From NCBI RefSeq assembly GCF_013170845.1, contig NZ_CP033367.1, positions 4,093,001 to 4,157,000 on the forward strand: DNA of 64,000 bases, written 5' to 3'. The stretch comes from Mesorhizobium loti R88b. GTDB lineage: Bacteria; Pseudomonadota; Alphaproteobacteria; Rhizobiales; Rhizobiaceae. The notes beneath the pieces were generated by a model. That model worked only from the letters and a program-made list of their open reading frames with translations, was not told the origin of the DNA and did no database searches. This document shows, piece after piece, positions 38,158 to 45,625 of the stretch (the stretch's first letter is position 1; each line of letters starts with the position of its first letter). The translations under genes and the position numbers were made by a program.

Positions 38158-38550
38158 ATGGCCGGCAAAGGCATCGTCATCCGCGAGGCGCATTTCCCTG
38201 GCCGTGCGCCGATCGAGGCCTATGGCAATGGCGGGTTCCGCTTTGCCGACATGTCGCATCGCGGCTCGCTGCTGTGCCTGCCCTCCGGCATCCATGGCTG
38301 GGAGCCGGCAAATCCCTTGGCGCTTACTGTGGCGGATTTTGACAGGCTGCTGGCCGAGGCCGATAAGGTCGAAATCCTGTTGGTGGGCATGGGCAAGGAT
38401 TTGAGGCCGTTGCCGGCGGCGCTGCGGGCTGCGCTGAGAGAAGCAGGCATAGCCTCCGACCCGATGTCGACCGGGGCCGCGGTGCGCACCTATAATGTCC
38501 TTCTGGCGGAAGACCGCGCCGTGGCTGCCGCGCTCATCGCCGTCGATTGA
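38158..38550 (+). CDS. Mth938-like domain protein (DUF498, NDUFAF3 relative)
   Basis: A 130-residue single-domain protein of the Mth938 fold: IEAYGNGGFRFADMSHRGSLLCLPSGIHGWEP, then VEILLVGMGKDLRPLPAALRAALREAGIASDPMSTGAAVRTYNVLLAEDR. The human relative NDUFAF3 is a complex I assembly factor. It lies 27 bp after secDF and 1 bp before the next gene, so it is very likely part of that operon. The role in bacterial complex I assembly or membrane insertion is inference. Confidence 0.82.
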   Translation: MAGKGIVIREAHFPGRAPIEAYGNGGFRFADMSHRGSLLCLPSGIHGWEPANPLALTVADFDRLLAEADKVEILLVGMGKDLRPLPAALRAALREAGIASDPMSTGAAVRTYNVLLAEDRAVAAALIAVD

Positions 38551-38551
38551 T

Positions 38552-39403
38552 ATGGCGCAGAATGTTGAAATCGTCATGGATGCGGTGCGCGCCGCCGACC
38601 ATGACCGCTATCTCACGGCGCTCTATGCGCCGGCCGACAAGCGCGATGCGCTGTTTTCGCTCTATGCTTTCAATGCCGAAATCGCGGGCATTCGCGATCG
38701 CATCCATGAAGCGTTGCCGGGCGAGGTGCGGCTGCAATGGTGGCGCGACCTCATCGCCGGCGACAATGATGGCGCAGGCATTGGCCATCCCGTCGCCGAT
38801 GCGCTGAAGGCGACAATTTCCGCCCATCGCCTGCCTAAGCTGGCTTTCGACAACATGCTCGAAGCCCGCATCTTCGATCTCTACGACGATCCGATGCCGT
38901 CGCGCACCGATCTGGAAGGCTATTGCGGCGAAACGGCGGCAGCACTTATCCAGCTTGCGGCAATGGTGCTCGATCCCGTCGAGGCGCCGCGCTTTGCCGA
39001 ACTGGCGGGCAGGGCGGGCTGTGCGCAGGCGATGACCGGCCTCTTGCTTCTGTTGCCGCTGCACCGCAGGCGCGGGCAGTGTTTTATCCCGGCCGACATC
39101 CTGGCGGCGGCTGGGTCGTCGCCGGAAGAGTTTGTTGCCGGCGATGGCGGGCCTGGGGCACAGCGCGCGGTCGCGGCGATGATCGCGCTGGCGCGCGAAC
39201 ACCTATCCGCTTTCGAGCAGGGCGCTGCAGGGCTACCGGCGTCGTTGCGTCCGGCATTCCTGCCACTGGCCTTGTCGCGCGCCTATCTCGACAGGATGGA
39301 AGGCTCGCGCCATTCACCGCTCGATGGCGTCGTGCGGCTGTCGGCCTTGCGCCGGCATTGGCTGCTGTTGCGTCGCGCCAGCAAGGGCTGGCTGGCACTT
39401 TGA
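38552..39403 (+). CDS. Squalene/phytoene-synthase-fold protein (NDUFAF6-like)
   Basis: A 283-residue protein of the squalene/phytoene synthase superfamily: DRYLTALYAPADKRDALFSLYAFNAEIAGIRD, LRLQWWRDLIAG-type segment and EGYCGETAAALIQLA. True synthases have two DXXXD Mg-binding motifs; here YDDPMPS keeps only part of the first and the second is not evident, so prenyl-transfer activity is doubtful. The closest known kind is the family of mitochondrial NDUFAF6, a complex I assembly factor. It starts 1 bp after the stop of the Mth938-like gene. No carotenoid or hopanoid genes are nearby. Confidence 0.75.
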   Translation: MAQNVEIVMDAVRAADHDRYLTALYAPADKRDALFSLYAFNAEIAGIRDRIHEALPGEVRLQWWRDLIAGDNDGAGIGHPVADALKATISAHRLPKLAFDNMLEARIFDLYDDPMPSRTDLEGYCGETAAALIQLAAMVLDPVEAPRFAELAGRAGCAQAMTGLLLLLPLHRRRGQCFIPADILAAAGSSPEEFVAGDGGPGAQRAVAAMIALAREHLSAFEQGAAGLPASLRPAFLPLALSRAYLDRMEGSRHSPLDGVVRLSALRRHWLLLRRASKGWLAL

Positions 39404-39415
39404 CGTAAACGTCAA
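39400..39415. promoter_or_regulatory. Palindromic operator-like site
   Basis: TTGACGTAAACGTCAA is a 16-bp near-perfect palindrome (only the central TAAA is asymmetric). It overlaps the stop codon of the preceding gene and lies 70 bp before the next gene. The form recalls sites of MerR-family LiuR-type regulators; that match is from memory. Similar half sites (TTGACGTAAA) occur before both outer membrane protein genes. Confidence 0.4.
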
Positions 39416-39485
39416 TCGTGTTAAGGAGTCCCCGAGCCGGAACTGTCGCCGAAGATGACAGGCCGATCGGAGGAGATACCCGTCC

Positions 39486-39920
39486 ATGAGCTTGCCTTTA
39501 CTGGTCGCGATCGTCGCCCTTGGCATAGTGTTGTCTGTCGCTGCCGTGCATTTCACCGGCGGCAGCAAGACCGCGACGCTGGCCGATCGCGATCAGGCTC
39601 TGAGCCGCTTCGCCGAGGATTACCCTGACGAGACGGCTGCGACAGTCCGCCTGACGGCAGACGCCAGGACAGCATTCCTGGACCTTGGGCGAGGGCGTAT
39701 CGGCATCGTTCACAGCATCGGCGACTGCTTTTTGACGCGTGTCGTCACCGCTGCGGACGTCTCGGTGTCCAGTTCTGACGAGACGAACATAATTCTAATG
39801 CGGCTGACGGACTTCACCTGGAAAGGCGGCCGCTTCCGCTTCGCCAATGCCGGCGATGCGCAGGCCTTGCTGCAGGTTCTCGAAGCACGCCACTCTGATG
39901 CCGCCAGGGAGGCCGCTTGA
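39486..39920 (+). CDS. Hypothetical membrane-anchored protein
   Basis: A 144-residue protein with one N-terminal hydrophobic segment (LPLLVAIVALGIVLSVAAVHF) and a small globular domain containing TADARTAFLDLGRGRIGIVHSIGDCFLTRVV. The family is not recognised. Its stop overlaps the start of the sterol-desaturase gene (TGATG), so the two are probably made together and may act together. Confidence 0.75.
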   Translation: MSLPLLVAIVALGIVLSVAAVHFTGGSKTATLADRDQALSRFAEDYPDETAATVRLTADARTAFLDLGRGRIGIVHSIGDCFLTRVVTAADVSVSSSDETNIILMRLTDFTWKGGRFRFANAGDAQALLQVLEARHSDAAREAA

Positions 39921-40870
39921 TGGACAACTATGATTTCCCGCAGGTCACCCAGCTTGCCATTCCGTTCTTCGTCGCCGCCATCCTGATCGAGCTCTGGCTC
40001 GTGCGCACCGGCCGCGCCAGGGGTTCGTTCGAAACCCGCGATACCTTGACCAGCCTGATGATGGGCACCGGCAATGTGGTTGCCGGGCTGCTGCTTGGCG
40101 TCGTCTCCTACTGGGCGCTGCTGTGGCTGTGGCAGTTCCGTTTCTTCAATCTAGGCCTGTCGGTGTGGGTGTTCCTGGTTGCCTTCCTGCTCGATGATCT
40201 GCGCTACTATGTCTATCACCGCATCGCGCACCGGGTGCGCTGGGTGTGGGCAGAGCACGTCAACCATCATTCCAGCCAACACTACAATCTGTCGACGGCG
40301 CTGCGGCAAAGCTGGACCGGGCTGTTCACCTTCATGTTCGTGCTGCAGGCGCCTTTGGTGCTGCTCGGCTTCCATCCGGCGGTGATTGCCTTCACCTTCG
40401 GCTTCAACCTGGTCTGGCAGTTCTGGATCCACACCGAGACGATCGGCAAGATGTGGGGCTGGTTCGAATTCGTCTTCAACACGCCTTCGCACCACCGCGT
40501 CCATCACGCCACCAATCCGCGCTATCTCGACGCCAACTATGCCGGCACGCTGATCATCTGGGACCGCATGTTCGGCACCTTCGTCGCGGAGCTGGAAGAG
40601 GACCGGCCGCGCTACGGCATCGTCAAGAATCTCGGCACCTTCAACCCGCTGAAAGTGGCTTTCCACGAATGGATCGGCATGTTCAGGGATGCGTTCGCGC
40701 CGGGGCTGACTTTGAGTGATCGCCTGAACTACCTGATCAAGCCGCCCGGCTGGAGCCATGACGGCTCGCGCGAAACCTCGGAGAGTTTGAAAGCCGCCTA
40801 TGTCAGGCGAAATCCGGGGGAGGCAGGCAAGCCAGGGTTGCCGATGGCGGGTGCTGAGCCCGCCGAATAG
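39920..40870 (+). CDS. Sterol desaturase / fatty acid hydroxylase family protein
   Basis: A 316-residue polytopic di-iron membrane enzyme with the three His clusters of the superfamily: HRIAH (near residue 100), HVNHHSSQHYN (near 114) and HHRVHHATN (near 195). Four or so membrane helices surround them. Members hydroxylate or desaturate sterols, fatty acids or carotenoids; the substrate here is unknown (hopanoid or fatty acyl groups of ornithine lipids are possible). It is translationally coupled to the small membrane-anchored protein before it. Confidence 0.85.
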   Translation: MDNYDFPQVTQLAIPFFVAAILIELWLVRTGRARGSFETRDTLTSLMMGTGNVVAGLLLGVVSYWALLWLWQFRFFNLGLSVWVFLVAFLLDDLRYYVYHRIAHRVRWVWAEHVNHHSSQHYNLSTALRQSWTGLFTFMFVLQAPLVLLGFHPAVIAFTFGFNLVWQFWIHTETIGKMWGWFEFVFNTPSHHRVHHATNPRYLDANYAGTLIIWDRMFGTFVAELEEDRPRYGIVKNLGTFNPLKVAFHEWIGMFRDAFAPGLTLSDRLNYLIKPPGWSHDGSRETSESLKAAYVRRNPGEAGKPGLPMAGAEPAE

Positions 40871-40875
40871 GGTTC

Positions 40876-42294
40876 TTATTCCGCGGCTTCTGCAGTTTCT
40901 GGTTGTGCCGGCAACCCCAGCCATTGCCGGCAATCGGCTTGCGCACGCGAGGTGATGGCGTGCCGCTTGGCGACCGTTTTATCCTTGCCTCGCAGGCGTT
41001 TGCCTTCGATCTTTACCGCTTCCACTGGCGGGAACAGGCCGAAATTGACGTTCATCGGCTGGAACGAGCGCTTGCCCGGTTCGTCGTCGGAGACGATATG
41101 GCCGCCGGTGATGTGGTTGAGCAACGCACCAAAAGCTGTGGTGAGCGGCGGCAGCGACAGCGCATGGCCGAGCCTTTCGGCGGCGGCGAAGCGGCCGGCG
41201 AGCAAGCCGATCGCAGCGCTTTCGACATAGCCCTCGCAGCCGGTGATCTGGCCGGCAAAGCGCAGGCCGGGGCGCGACTTCAGCTGCAGCGAGGCGTCGA
41301 GCAAGGTCGGCGAATTGATGTAGGTGTTGCGGTGCAGGCCGCCCAGCCGAGCGAAATCGGCGTTTTCGAGGCCCGGAATGGTGCGGAAAACGCGCACCTG
41401 CTCGGCGTGCTTCAGTTTGGTCTGGAAGCCGACCATGTTGTAGAGCGTACCCAGCGCATTGTCCTGCCGCAGCTGCACAACGGCATAGGCTTTTACCGTC
41501 GGGTTGTGGGCATTGGTCAGGCCCATCGGCTTCATTGGCCCGTAGCGCAGTGTTTCGACGCCGCGCTCGGCCATGATCTCGATCGGCAGGCAGCCATCGA
41601 AATAGGGCGTGCCTTCCCATTGCTTGAACTCGGTCTTCTGGCCGTCGACCAGCGCCTGCACGAAGGCAAGATACTGCTCCTTGTCCATCGGACAGTTGAT
41701 GTAGTCCTTGCCGGTGCCGCCGGGGCCGACCTTATCGTAGCGCGACTGAAACCAGCAAATGTCCATGTCGATCGTGTCGAAATGGATGATCGGCGCGATG
41801 GCATCGAAAAAGGCGAGAGCATCGGCACCGGTCGCCTCGGCGATCGACTGGGCAAGCGAAGGAGCGGTCAGCGGTCCCGTGGCGATGATCGCCTGGTCCC
41901 ACTCCGCCGGCGGCGGGCCTGGCACTTCCTCGCGCTGGATTGATATCAGCGGGTGGGCTTCCAGCCTTTTCGTCACCGCTTCGGAGAAACCGTCGCGGTC
42001 GACGGCAAGCGCGCCGCCGGCCGGCACCTGGTTGGCGTCGCCGGCGCTCATGATCAAGGAGCCGGCCAGCCGCATTTCGGCGTGAAGCAGGCCGACCGCA
42101 TTGTTTTCGGCGTCATCGGAGCGGAAGGAGTTGGAACAGACCAGCTCGGCCAGGCTATCGGTCTTGTGGGCGTCGGTGCCGCGAACCGGGCGCATTTCGT
42201 GCAGCACAACGGGAACGCCTGCTTGCGCGGCTTGCCATGCGGCTTCGGAACCGGCGAGACCGCCGCCGATAATATGGATGGGGTTTTTGCTCAT
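40876..42294 (-). CDS. trmFO: Methylenetetrahydrofolate-tRNA-(uracil-5-)-methyltransferase TrmFO
   Basis: A 472-residue flavoenzyme that makes m5U54 in the tRNA T-loop using folate as carbon donor. The N-terminal FAD motif is [21 protein letters not shown], followed by [28 protein letters not shown] and the central [15 protein letters not shown]. The C-terminal [11 protein letters not shown] is typical. The ATG at 42294 was chosen from the conserved start [12 protein letters not shown]. It lies downstream of the hairpin RNA array on the same strand. Confidence 0.95.
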   Translation of the reverse strand: MSKNPIHIIGGGLAGSEAAWQAAQAGVPVVLHEMRPVRGTDAHKTDSLAELVCSNSFRSDDAENNAVGLLHAEMRLAGSLIMSAGDANQVPAGGALAVDRDGFSEAVTKRLEAHPLISIQREEVPGPPPAEWDQAIIATGPLTAPSLAQSIAEATGADALAFFDAIAPIIHFDTIDMDICWFQSRYDKVGPGGTGKDYINCPMDKEQYLAFVQALVDGQKTEFKQWEGTPYFDGCLPIEIMAERGVETLRYGPMKPMGLTNAHNPTVKAYAVVQLRQDNALGTLYNMVGFQTKLKHAEQVRVFRTIPGLENADFARLGGLHRNTYINSPTLLDASLQLKSRPGLRFAGQITGCEGYVESAAIGLLAGRFAAAERLGHALSLPPLTTAFGALLNHITGGHIVSDDEPGKRSFQPMNVNFGLFPPVEAVKIEGKRLRGKDKTVAKRHAITSRAQADCRQWLGLPAQPETAEAAE

Positions 42295-42387
42295 GCGCGC
42301 CGGAATAATCGCTTGCCGCCGCGATTGCAATTGTCGCGCGGCGTTAACCGGAACGTCTGATCTGGAAAGCCTGCCCTGAAAACAACA

Positions 42388-42499
42388 ACACCCGCCGGGG
42401 GAGGAGGTCCGGCGGGTGTCGTTTTTGGGGTCGACCCTCGGGAGGAGGTGAAGGCCGACCGTATTCGTCATCGCCGGGGAGGAGGTCGGCTTTGACGAA
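42388..42499 (-). ncRNA. Cuckoo-like (CcsR-type) sRNA unit C: three anti-Shine-Dalgarno hairpins
   Basis: Read on the minus strand this unit has hairpins at 42499-42464 (outer stem TTCGTCA, inner stem GCCG), 42460-42429 (8 bp, one mismatch) and 42419-42388 (11-bp perfect stem ACACCCGCCGG with its complement). Each loop carries CCTCCTCCC. The last hairpin is followed by TGTTGTTTTC, which could act as the terminator of the whole array. Loops of this type define the CcsR/cuckoo RNAs of Rhodobacter. Confidence 0.78.
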
Positions 42500-42566
42500 A
42501 TCTCTTTCGCGTTTTGAAAAGGGGCGAGACCCTTTTGGAGCAAAATTCGTTTGCCCCGGGGAAACA

Positions 42567-42678
42567 GCGCCCGCCGCGGGAGGAGGTGCGGCGGGCGCCG
42601 TTTTGGTGGCCAACCCTCGGGAGGAGGTGAAGGTCGGACCTATTCGTCACCGCCGGGGAGGAGGTCGGCTTTGACGAA
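42567..42678 (-). ncRNA. Cuckoo-like (CcsR-type) sRNA unit B: three anti-Shine-Dalgarno hairpins
   Basis: The middle copy of the array, offset 179 bp from unit C. Hairpins on the minus strand lie at 42678-42643 (TTCGTCA stem), 42640-42605 (imperfect) and 42598-42567 (11-bp perfect stem GCGCCCGCCGC with its complement). All three loops carry CCTCCTCCC. Units B and C share long identical stretches, indicating recent tandem duplication. The spacer after the unit contains an AAAAGGG...CCCTTTT hairpin (42517-42536). Confidence 0.78.
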
Positions 42679-42744
42679 ATCTCTTTCGCGTTTTGAAAAG
42701 GGGCGAAACCCTTTTGAGCAAATTTATTTTGCTCCGGGGAACAA

Positions 42745-42855
42745 CGCCCGCCGCGGGAGGAGGTGCGGCGGGCGCCGTTTTGGTGGTCAACCCTCGGGAG
42801 GAGGATAAGGGCTGACCGTTCGCTGGAGGTCGGGGAGGAGGTCGACCCCAGCGAA
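42745..42855 (-). ncRNA. Cuckoo-like (CcsR-type) sRNA unit A: three anti-Shine-Dalgarno hairpins
   Basis: The first unit after the DUF1127 genes, starting only 23 bp beyond the second DUF1127 stop. Hairpins on the minus strand are at 42855-42819 (stems TTCGCTGG and GGTCG nested), 42817-42785 (GGTCA and CCCT nested) and 42774-42745 (10-bp perfect CGCCCGCCGC stem). Each loop has CCTCCTCCC. Unit A is the most diverged of the three. The spacer towards unit B has an AAAAGGG...CCCTTTT hairpin at 42696-42715. Confidence 0.78.
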
Positions 42856-42878
42856 ATTCTGTTAGATCGCCATCCTGA

Positions 42879-43019
42879 TTAGAGGGCTTGCCGGGCGATG
42901 ATCTTGATTTCGTCGCGGACGATACCGAGATCATGCAGCTGACGGTTCGAAAGGCGACCCAGCTCGGTAACCGTCTCGCGATAAACGCGCCAGTTACGAT
43001 AGTTGCGGATCAGGTTCAT
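42879..43019 (-). CDS. DUF1127 small Arg-rich protein (second of pair)
   Basis: A 46-residue protein beginning MNLIRNYRNWRVYRET, with the DUF1127 core LGRLSNRQLHDLGIVRDEI and a basic N-terminus. DUF1127 proteins bind RNA in some alphaproteobacteria; CcaF1 of Rhodobacter is cotranscribed with CcsR RNAs and acts in their processing and stability. The same order is seen here, with the RNA array starting 23 bp downstream. The gene was identified by reading the minus strand directly. Confidence 0.88.
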   Translation of the reverse strand: MNLIRNYRNWRVYRETVTELGRLSNRQLHDLGIVRDEIKIIARQAL

Positions 43020-43068
43020 TGTCGTTCTCTTTTTCAAAACTTGTTCGGACCATTCGCGGCCCGAAGAA

Positions 43069-43209
43069 TTAGACCGCCTTGCGAGCGACGTAAGGAATGT
43101 CGCTGCGGCTGATGCCGAGGTCGGTCAGTTCACGGTTGCTCAGGCGGCTCAGCTCGGACACGGTGTCCCTGTAGCGGCGCCAGTTGCGGTAGTTGCGGAT
43201 CAGGTTCAT
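43069..43209 (-). CDS. DUF1127 small Arg-rich protein (first of pair)
   Basis: A 46-residue paralogue (MNLIRNYRNWRRYRDT, core LSRLSNRELTDLGISRSDI). The first nine codons are nearly identical in DNA to the second copy, as expected after tandem duplication. It is the promoter-proximal gene of a likely transcript that runs through both DUF1127 genes and the nine-hairpin array. DUF1127 proteins in Agrobacterium affect phosphate, carbon and RNA turnover. Confidence 0.88.
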   Translation of the reverse strand: MNLIRNYRNWRRYRDTVSELSRLSNRELTDLGISRSDIPYVARKAV

Positions 43210-43264
43210 GGTAGTTCTCGTTTCGTCTTTCTTGCGGATCATTCCGTTTGTGTACGAACCATAA

Positions 43265-43278
43265 ATAGGCGGGCCTAT
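43265..43278. promoter_or_regulatory. Inverted repeat in the DUF1127 promoter region
   Basis: ATAGGC-GG-GCCTAT lies about 55 bp upstream of the first DUF1127 start codon, inside an AT-rich stretch. It could be an operator or part of a promoter for the DUF1127/sRNA transcript. In Rhodobacter the corresponding transcript depends on heat-shock sigma factors; no clear RpoH-type -35 was recognised here. Confidence 0.35.
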
Positions 43279-43445
43279 ATCGATTTAAAAGCGCTATGGC
43301 TGCATGGCAGCAATGCAAATTGTGCAATGCAACATTAACGCGCCTTCACGGACCTGACATAAAGAAGCCAGAATCAGAAAGTGCCGTGACGTCAACGGTT
43401 TGGCTGGTTCGGCTGAAAAAAGACCAGACTGGGGGGACACGCGGA

Positions 43446-44564
43446 ATGGCGGGCTATTCGTCACGAGTGAGGTCGGATATTGCGCGGTGGCTGCAGGCAG
43501 GCCTGATCGACGCCGCGACAGCCGATTCCCTGACGCGTGACGTCGAGGCCAATGCGCGCCAATCGCTCAGCTTCGGTTCCATCTTGGCGATGATGGCCGC
43601 TCTGCTCTTTGGTGCCGCCATCCTGATCTTCGTCGCCGCCAACTGGGATGCGATCCCGCGCCTGGTGCGCGTGGCGGCACTCTTTATCGTCATCCTTGGC
43701 GGCTATGTCGGCGGCGCGGTTTTGAAGACACGCGACCATGCGGCGATTGGCGAGGCGTTGTGGGTCGTGGCGGCGGCGGCCTTCGGCGGTTCGATCGCGC
43801 TGATCGGCCAGATGTATCATCTGTCCGGCGACGAGGCTTCCGCGCTCGTCACCTGGGGCGCCGGCACGGCACTGGCGGCGGTCGCGCTACGGTCGAACCC
43901 GCTGACCGTCGCGGCGGTCGGTATTGCCGATGCCTGGCTGTTCCTGAAAGGGTTCGATTACTACAGCCGCAGCGAGTTTCCGCATGCCTTCGTCGTCATG
44001 GCGGTCGTGCTGTTTGTCGTGTCATTCTGGACCCGCAGCCAGCCGGCGCGGCACCTGATCATTCTCTCACTGCTCTTCTATCTCGTGCTGTTGGCGATGA
44101 ATCACGCCACGCTGCCGGTGGCGATCCCACTGGTCATTGTCTCCATCGTGCTCTTCGCGGCTTCTGTCTTTGCGCCGGAGCCGGTCGACAAGGTCGTGCA
44201 GCTTGGCGGCCGCTTGCCTCTGCACGCGCTGTTCGGCTTCCTCACCGGCCTCGCCATCATCCAGTTCGAACTGGCCGACGAAAGCATCTACAACAGCGGT
44301 TTCACCGTCGCCTCGGTTATAGCACTTGCCGGTATCGTTGCCGCTATCGTGCTGGCGGGAAGGGAGAGCCGGGGCCTGCGTTGGCTTGCCTATCTCGGCT
44401 TCGCCTTCGAACTCGCCATGATCTATGTCGTGACCCTGCAATCGATGCTCGACACGGCCGGCTTCTTCCTTGCCGCCGCGGTGCTGCTCGGCATCCTTGC
44501 GGTCGTCATCATCCGCGTCGAAAAGCGCATGAAGGGTCCAGCCAGCACGGGAGCCACGGCATGA
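43446..44564 (+). CDS. DUF2157 polytopic membrane protein
   Basis: A 372-residue membrane protein. The short cytosolic N-terminus (VRSDIARWLQAGLIDAATADSLTRDVEA) matches the DUF2157 helical domain, and about ten membrane helices follow. ALWVVAAAAFGGSIALIGQMYHLSGDEASAL is typical. Function is unknown. The stop overlaps the next start (ATGATGA), and DUF2157 with a GDYXXLXY protein is a recurrent pair. Confidence 0.85.
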   Translation: MAGYSSRVRSDIARWLQAGLIDAATADSLTRDVEANARQSLSFGSILAMMAALLFGAAILIFVAANWDAIPRLVRVAALFIVILGGYVGGAVLKTRDHAAIGEALWVVAAAAFGGSIALIGQMYHLSGDEASALVTWGAGTALAAVALRSNPLTVAAVGIADAWLFLKGFDYYSRSEFPHAFVVMAVVLFVVSFWTRSQPARHLIILSLLFYLVLLAMNHATLPVAIPLVIVSIVLFAASVFAPEPVDKVVQLGGRLPLHALFGFLTGLAIIQFELADESIYNSGFTVASVIALAGIVAAIVLAGRESRGLRWLAYLGFAFELAMIYVVTLQSMLDTAGFFLAAAVLLGILAVVIIRVEKRMKGPASTGATA

Positions 44565-45145
44565 TGACCGGAAAGAGGCTTGTACTCTCGGCGCTGGTGC
44601 TGGCGATCGTCCAGATAGGTTTCCTCGGCTGGATCATCGCCGGCCGCGCGGCGATCCTGCGCAATGGCAAGGAAGTGCTGCTGAAGATAGAGCCACTCGA
44701 TCCACGCGACCTGCTGCGCGGTGACTATATTGTCCTCGGCTACGACATTTCGCGCATACCGGTGAAGATGATCGCCAACATTCCCGCCGATAAACTCTCC
44801 AGCGACGACACCTCGATTGTTGTCAGGCTGAAGAAGGGCGCCGACGGCTATTGGACACCGACCACTGCCTGGTTCGGCAAGGCGCCAGCGCCGGCGGCTG
44901 CCGACGAGGCGGACATATCAGGCCATGTCGCGGAGGGCTGGGACCTTCGCAGCGAGGGAGCGTCGATCGCACCGGACTACGGCATTGAACGTTTCTATCT
45001 GCCGGAAGGTGAGGGCATGGCGATCCAGAACGACATGCGCGTGCGGCCATTCGGGATACGGTTGGCGCTTGCAAGCGACGGCACCGCCCAGATCAAGGCG
45101 CTGGTCGATGGCGACAAGACGCTGTTCGAGGAGCCGCTTTATTAG
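44561..45145 (+). CDS. GDYXXLXY-domain membrane protein
   Basis: A 194-residue protein with one N-terminal membrane helix (LVLSALVLAIVQIGFLGWIIAG) and the namesake motif GDYIVLGY (near residue 55) just after PLDPRDLLR. The rest is predicted to be periplasmic. Function is unknown. It is coupled to the DUF2157 gene, which suggests that the two act as one membrane unit. Confidence 0.88.
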   Translation: MMTGKRLVLSALVLAIVQIGFLGWIIAGRAAILRNGKEVLLKIEPLDPRDLLRGDYIVLGYDISRIPVKMIANIPADKLSSDDTSIVVRLKKGADGYWTPTTAWFGKAPAPAAADEADISGHVAEGWDLRSEGASIAPDYGIERFYLPEGEGMAIQNDMRVRPFGIRLALASDGTAQIKALVDGDKTLFEEPLY

Positions 45146-45165
45146 TCATGATCAATCATGGTCGT

Positions 45166-45248
45166 TGGTGCGGGTAGAGGGACTCGAACCCCCACGATCT
45201 CTCGCCAGAACCTAAATCTGGTGCGTCTACCAGTTCCGCCATACCCGC
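45166..45248 (-). tRNA. tRNA-Leu (anticodon TAG)
   Basis: On the minus strand the 83-nt sequence starts GCGGGTATGGCGGAACTGG, has anticodon loop ATTTAGG (anticodon TAG), a short variable arm (GCGAGAGATCGT), the T-arm GGTTCGAGTCC, and an encoded CCA. Confidence 0.93.
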
Positions 45249-45625
45249 ATGACCCGGCAATCCCATGTAGCCATCATTCTGTCAATGTCAGGTTCAAGAT
45301 GTTGGGTCGGGTCCAAAATGCTGGGTGATGGCCAAAATGTTGGTTATTCGCCTAAACGCGAAGACTGTTGAAAATTAGCCTCGCCTGTGACAAAAGGCGT
45401 GTCAAATGTGACGGGACGCGACGATCCGCTTCTACAAGATGTGATAAGAAGTAGGAAAAACAAGAACTTATTCACATTTTGGAACGCAGTTTGGGAGAGT
45501 TTGAGCCGTAATTCCGGTCAAATCGCCAGGTTCCGTACCAAAAGCCATTCCCGGCAAGAATATACCGGCAGGCTGTAAACGGCAGAGGCCGTGGCAGTCT
45601 CATTGGTGAAAACAAAGGTTTTACG
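45249..45625 (+). promoter_or_regulatory. Intergenic region upstream of tig
   Basis: This 377-bp gap holds a 19-bp triplicated repeat (45295-45351), then an AT-richer stretch that presumably carries the tig promoter and leader. No open frame here looks coding. Confidence 0.35.
45295..45351 (+). repeat. Three tandem 19-bp repeats
   Basis: Copies begin at 45295, 45314 and 45333. The shared pattern is CAAAATGTTGGGT followed by six variable bases. They lie just upstream of tRNA-Leu on its own strand and before tig on the other, so they may be operator-like direct repeats or a degenerate minisatellite. Confidence 0.7.

Noticed and set aside
38552..39403. Carotenoid or hopanoid biosynthesis locus
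   Set aside because: No desaturase, cyclase or hpn genes are adjacent, and the paired Asp-rich motifs of true synthases are not clear. The sterol-desaturase family gene downstream starts a separate unit.
42344..42808. Pro/Ala-rich open frames on both strands across the hairpin array
   Set aside because: Their composition comes from the repeated GC-rich stems and GGGAGGAGG loops, and no ribosome binding site stands at their starts. The RNA structure explains the sequence better.
42388..42855. Repeat array that could be taken for a CRISPR
   Set aside because: The units are 110 bp long, contain nested hairpins and are near-identical to one another, with no unique spacers of 30-40 bp and no cas genes nearby.
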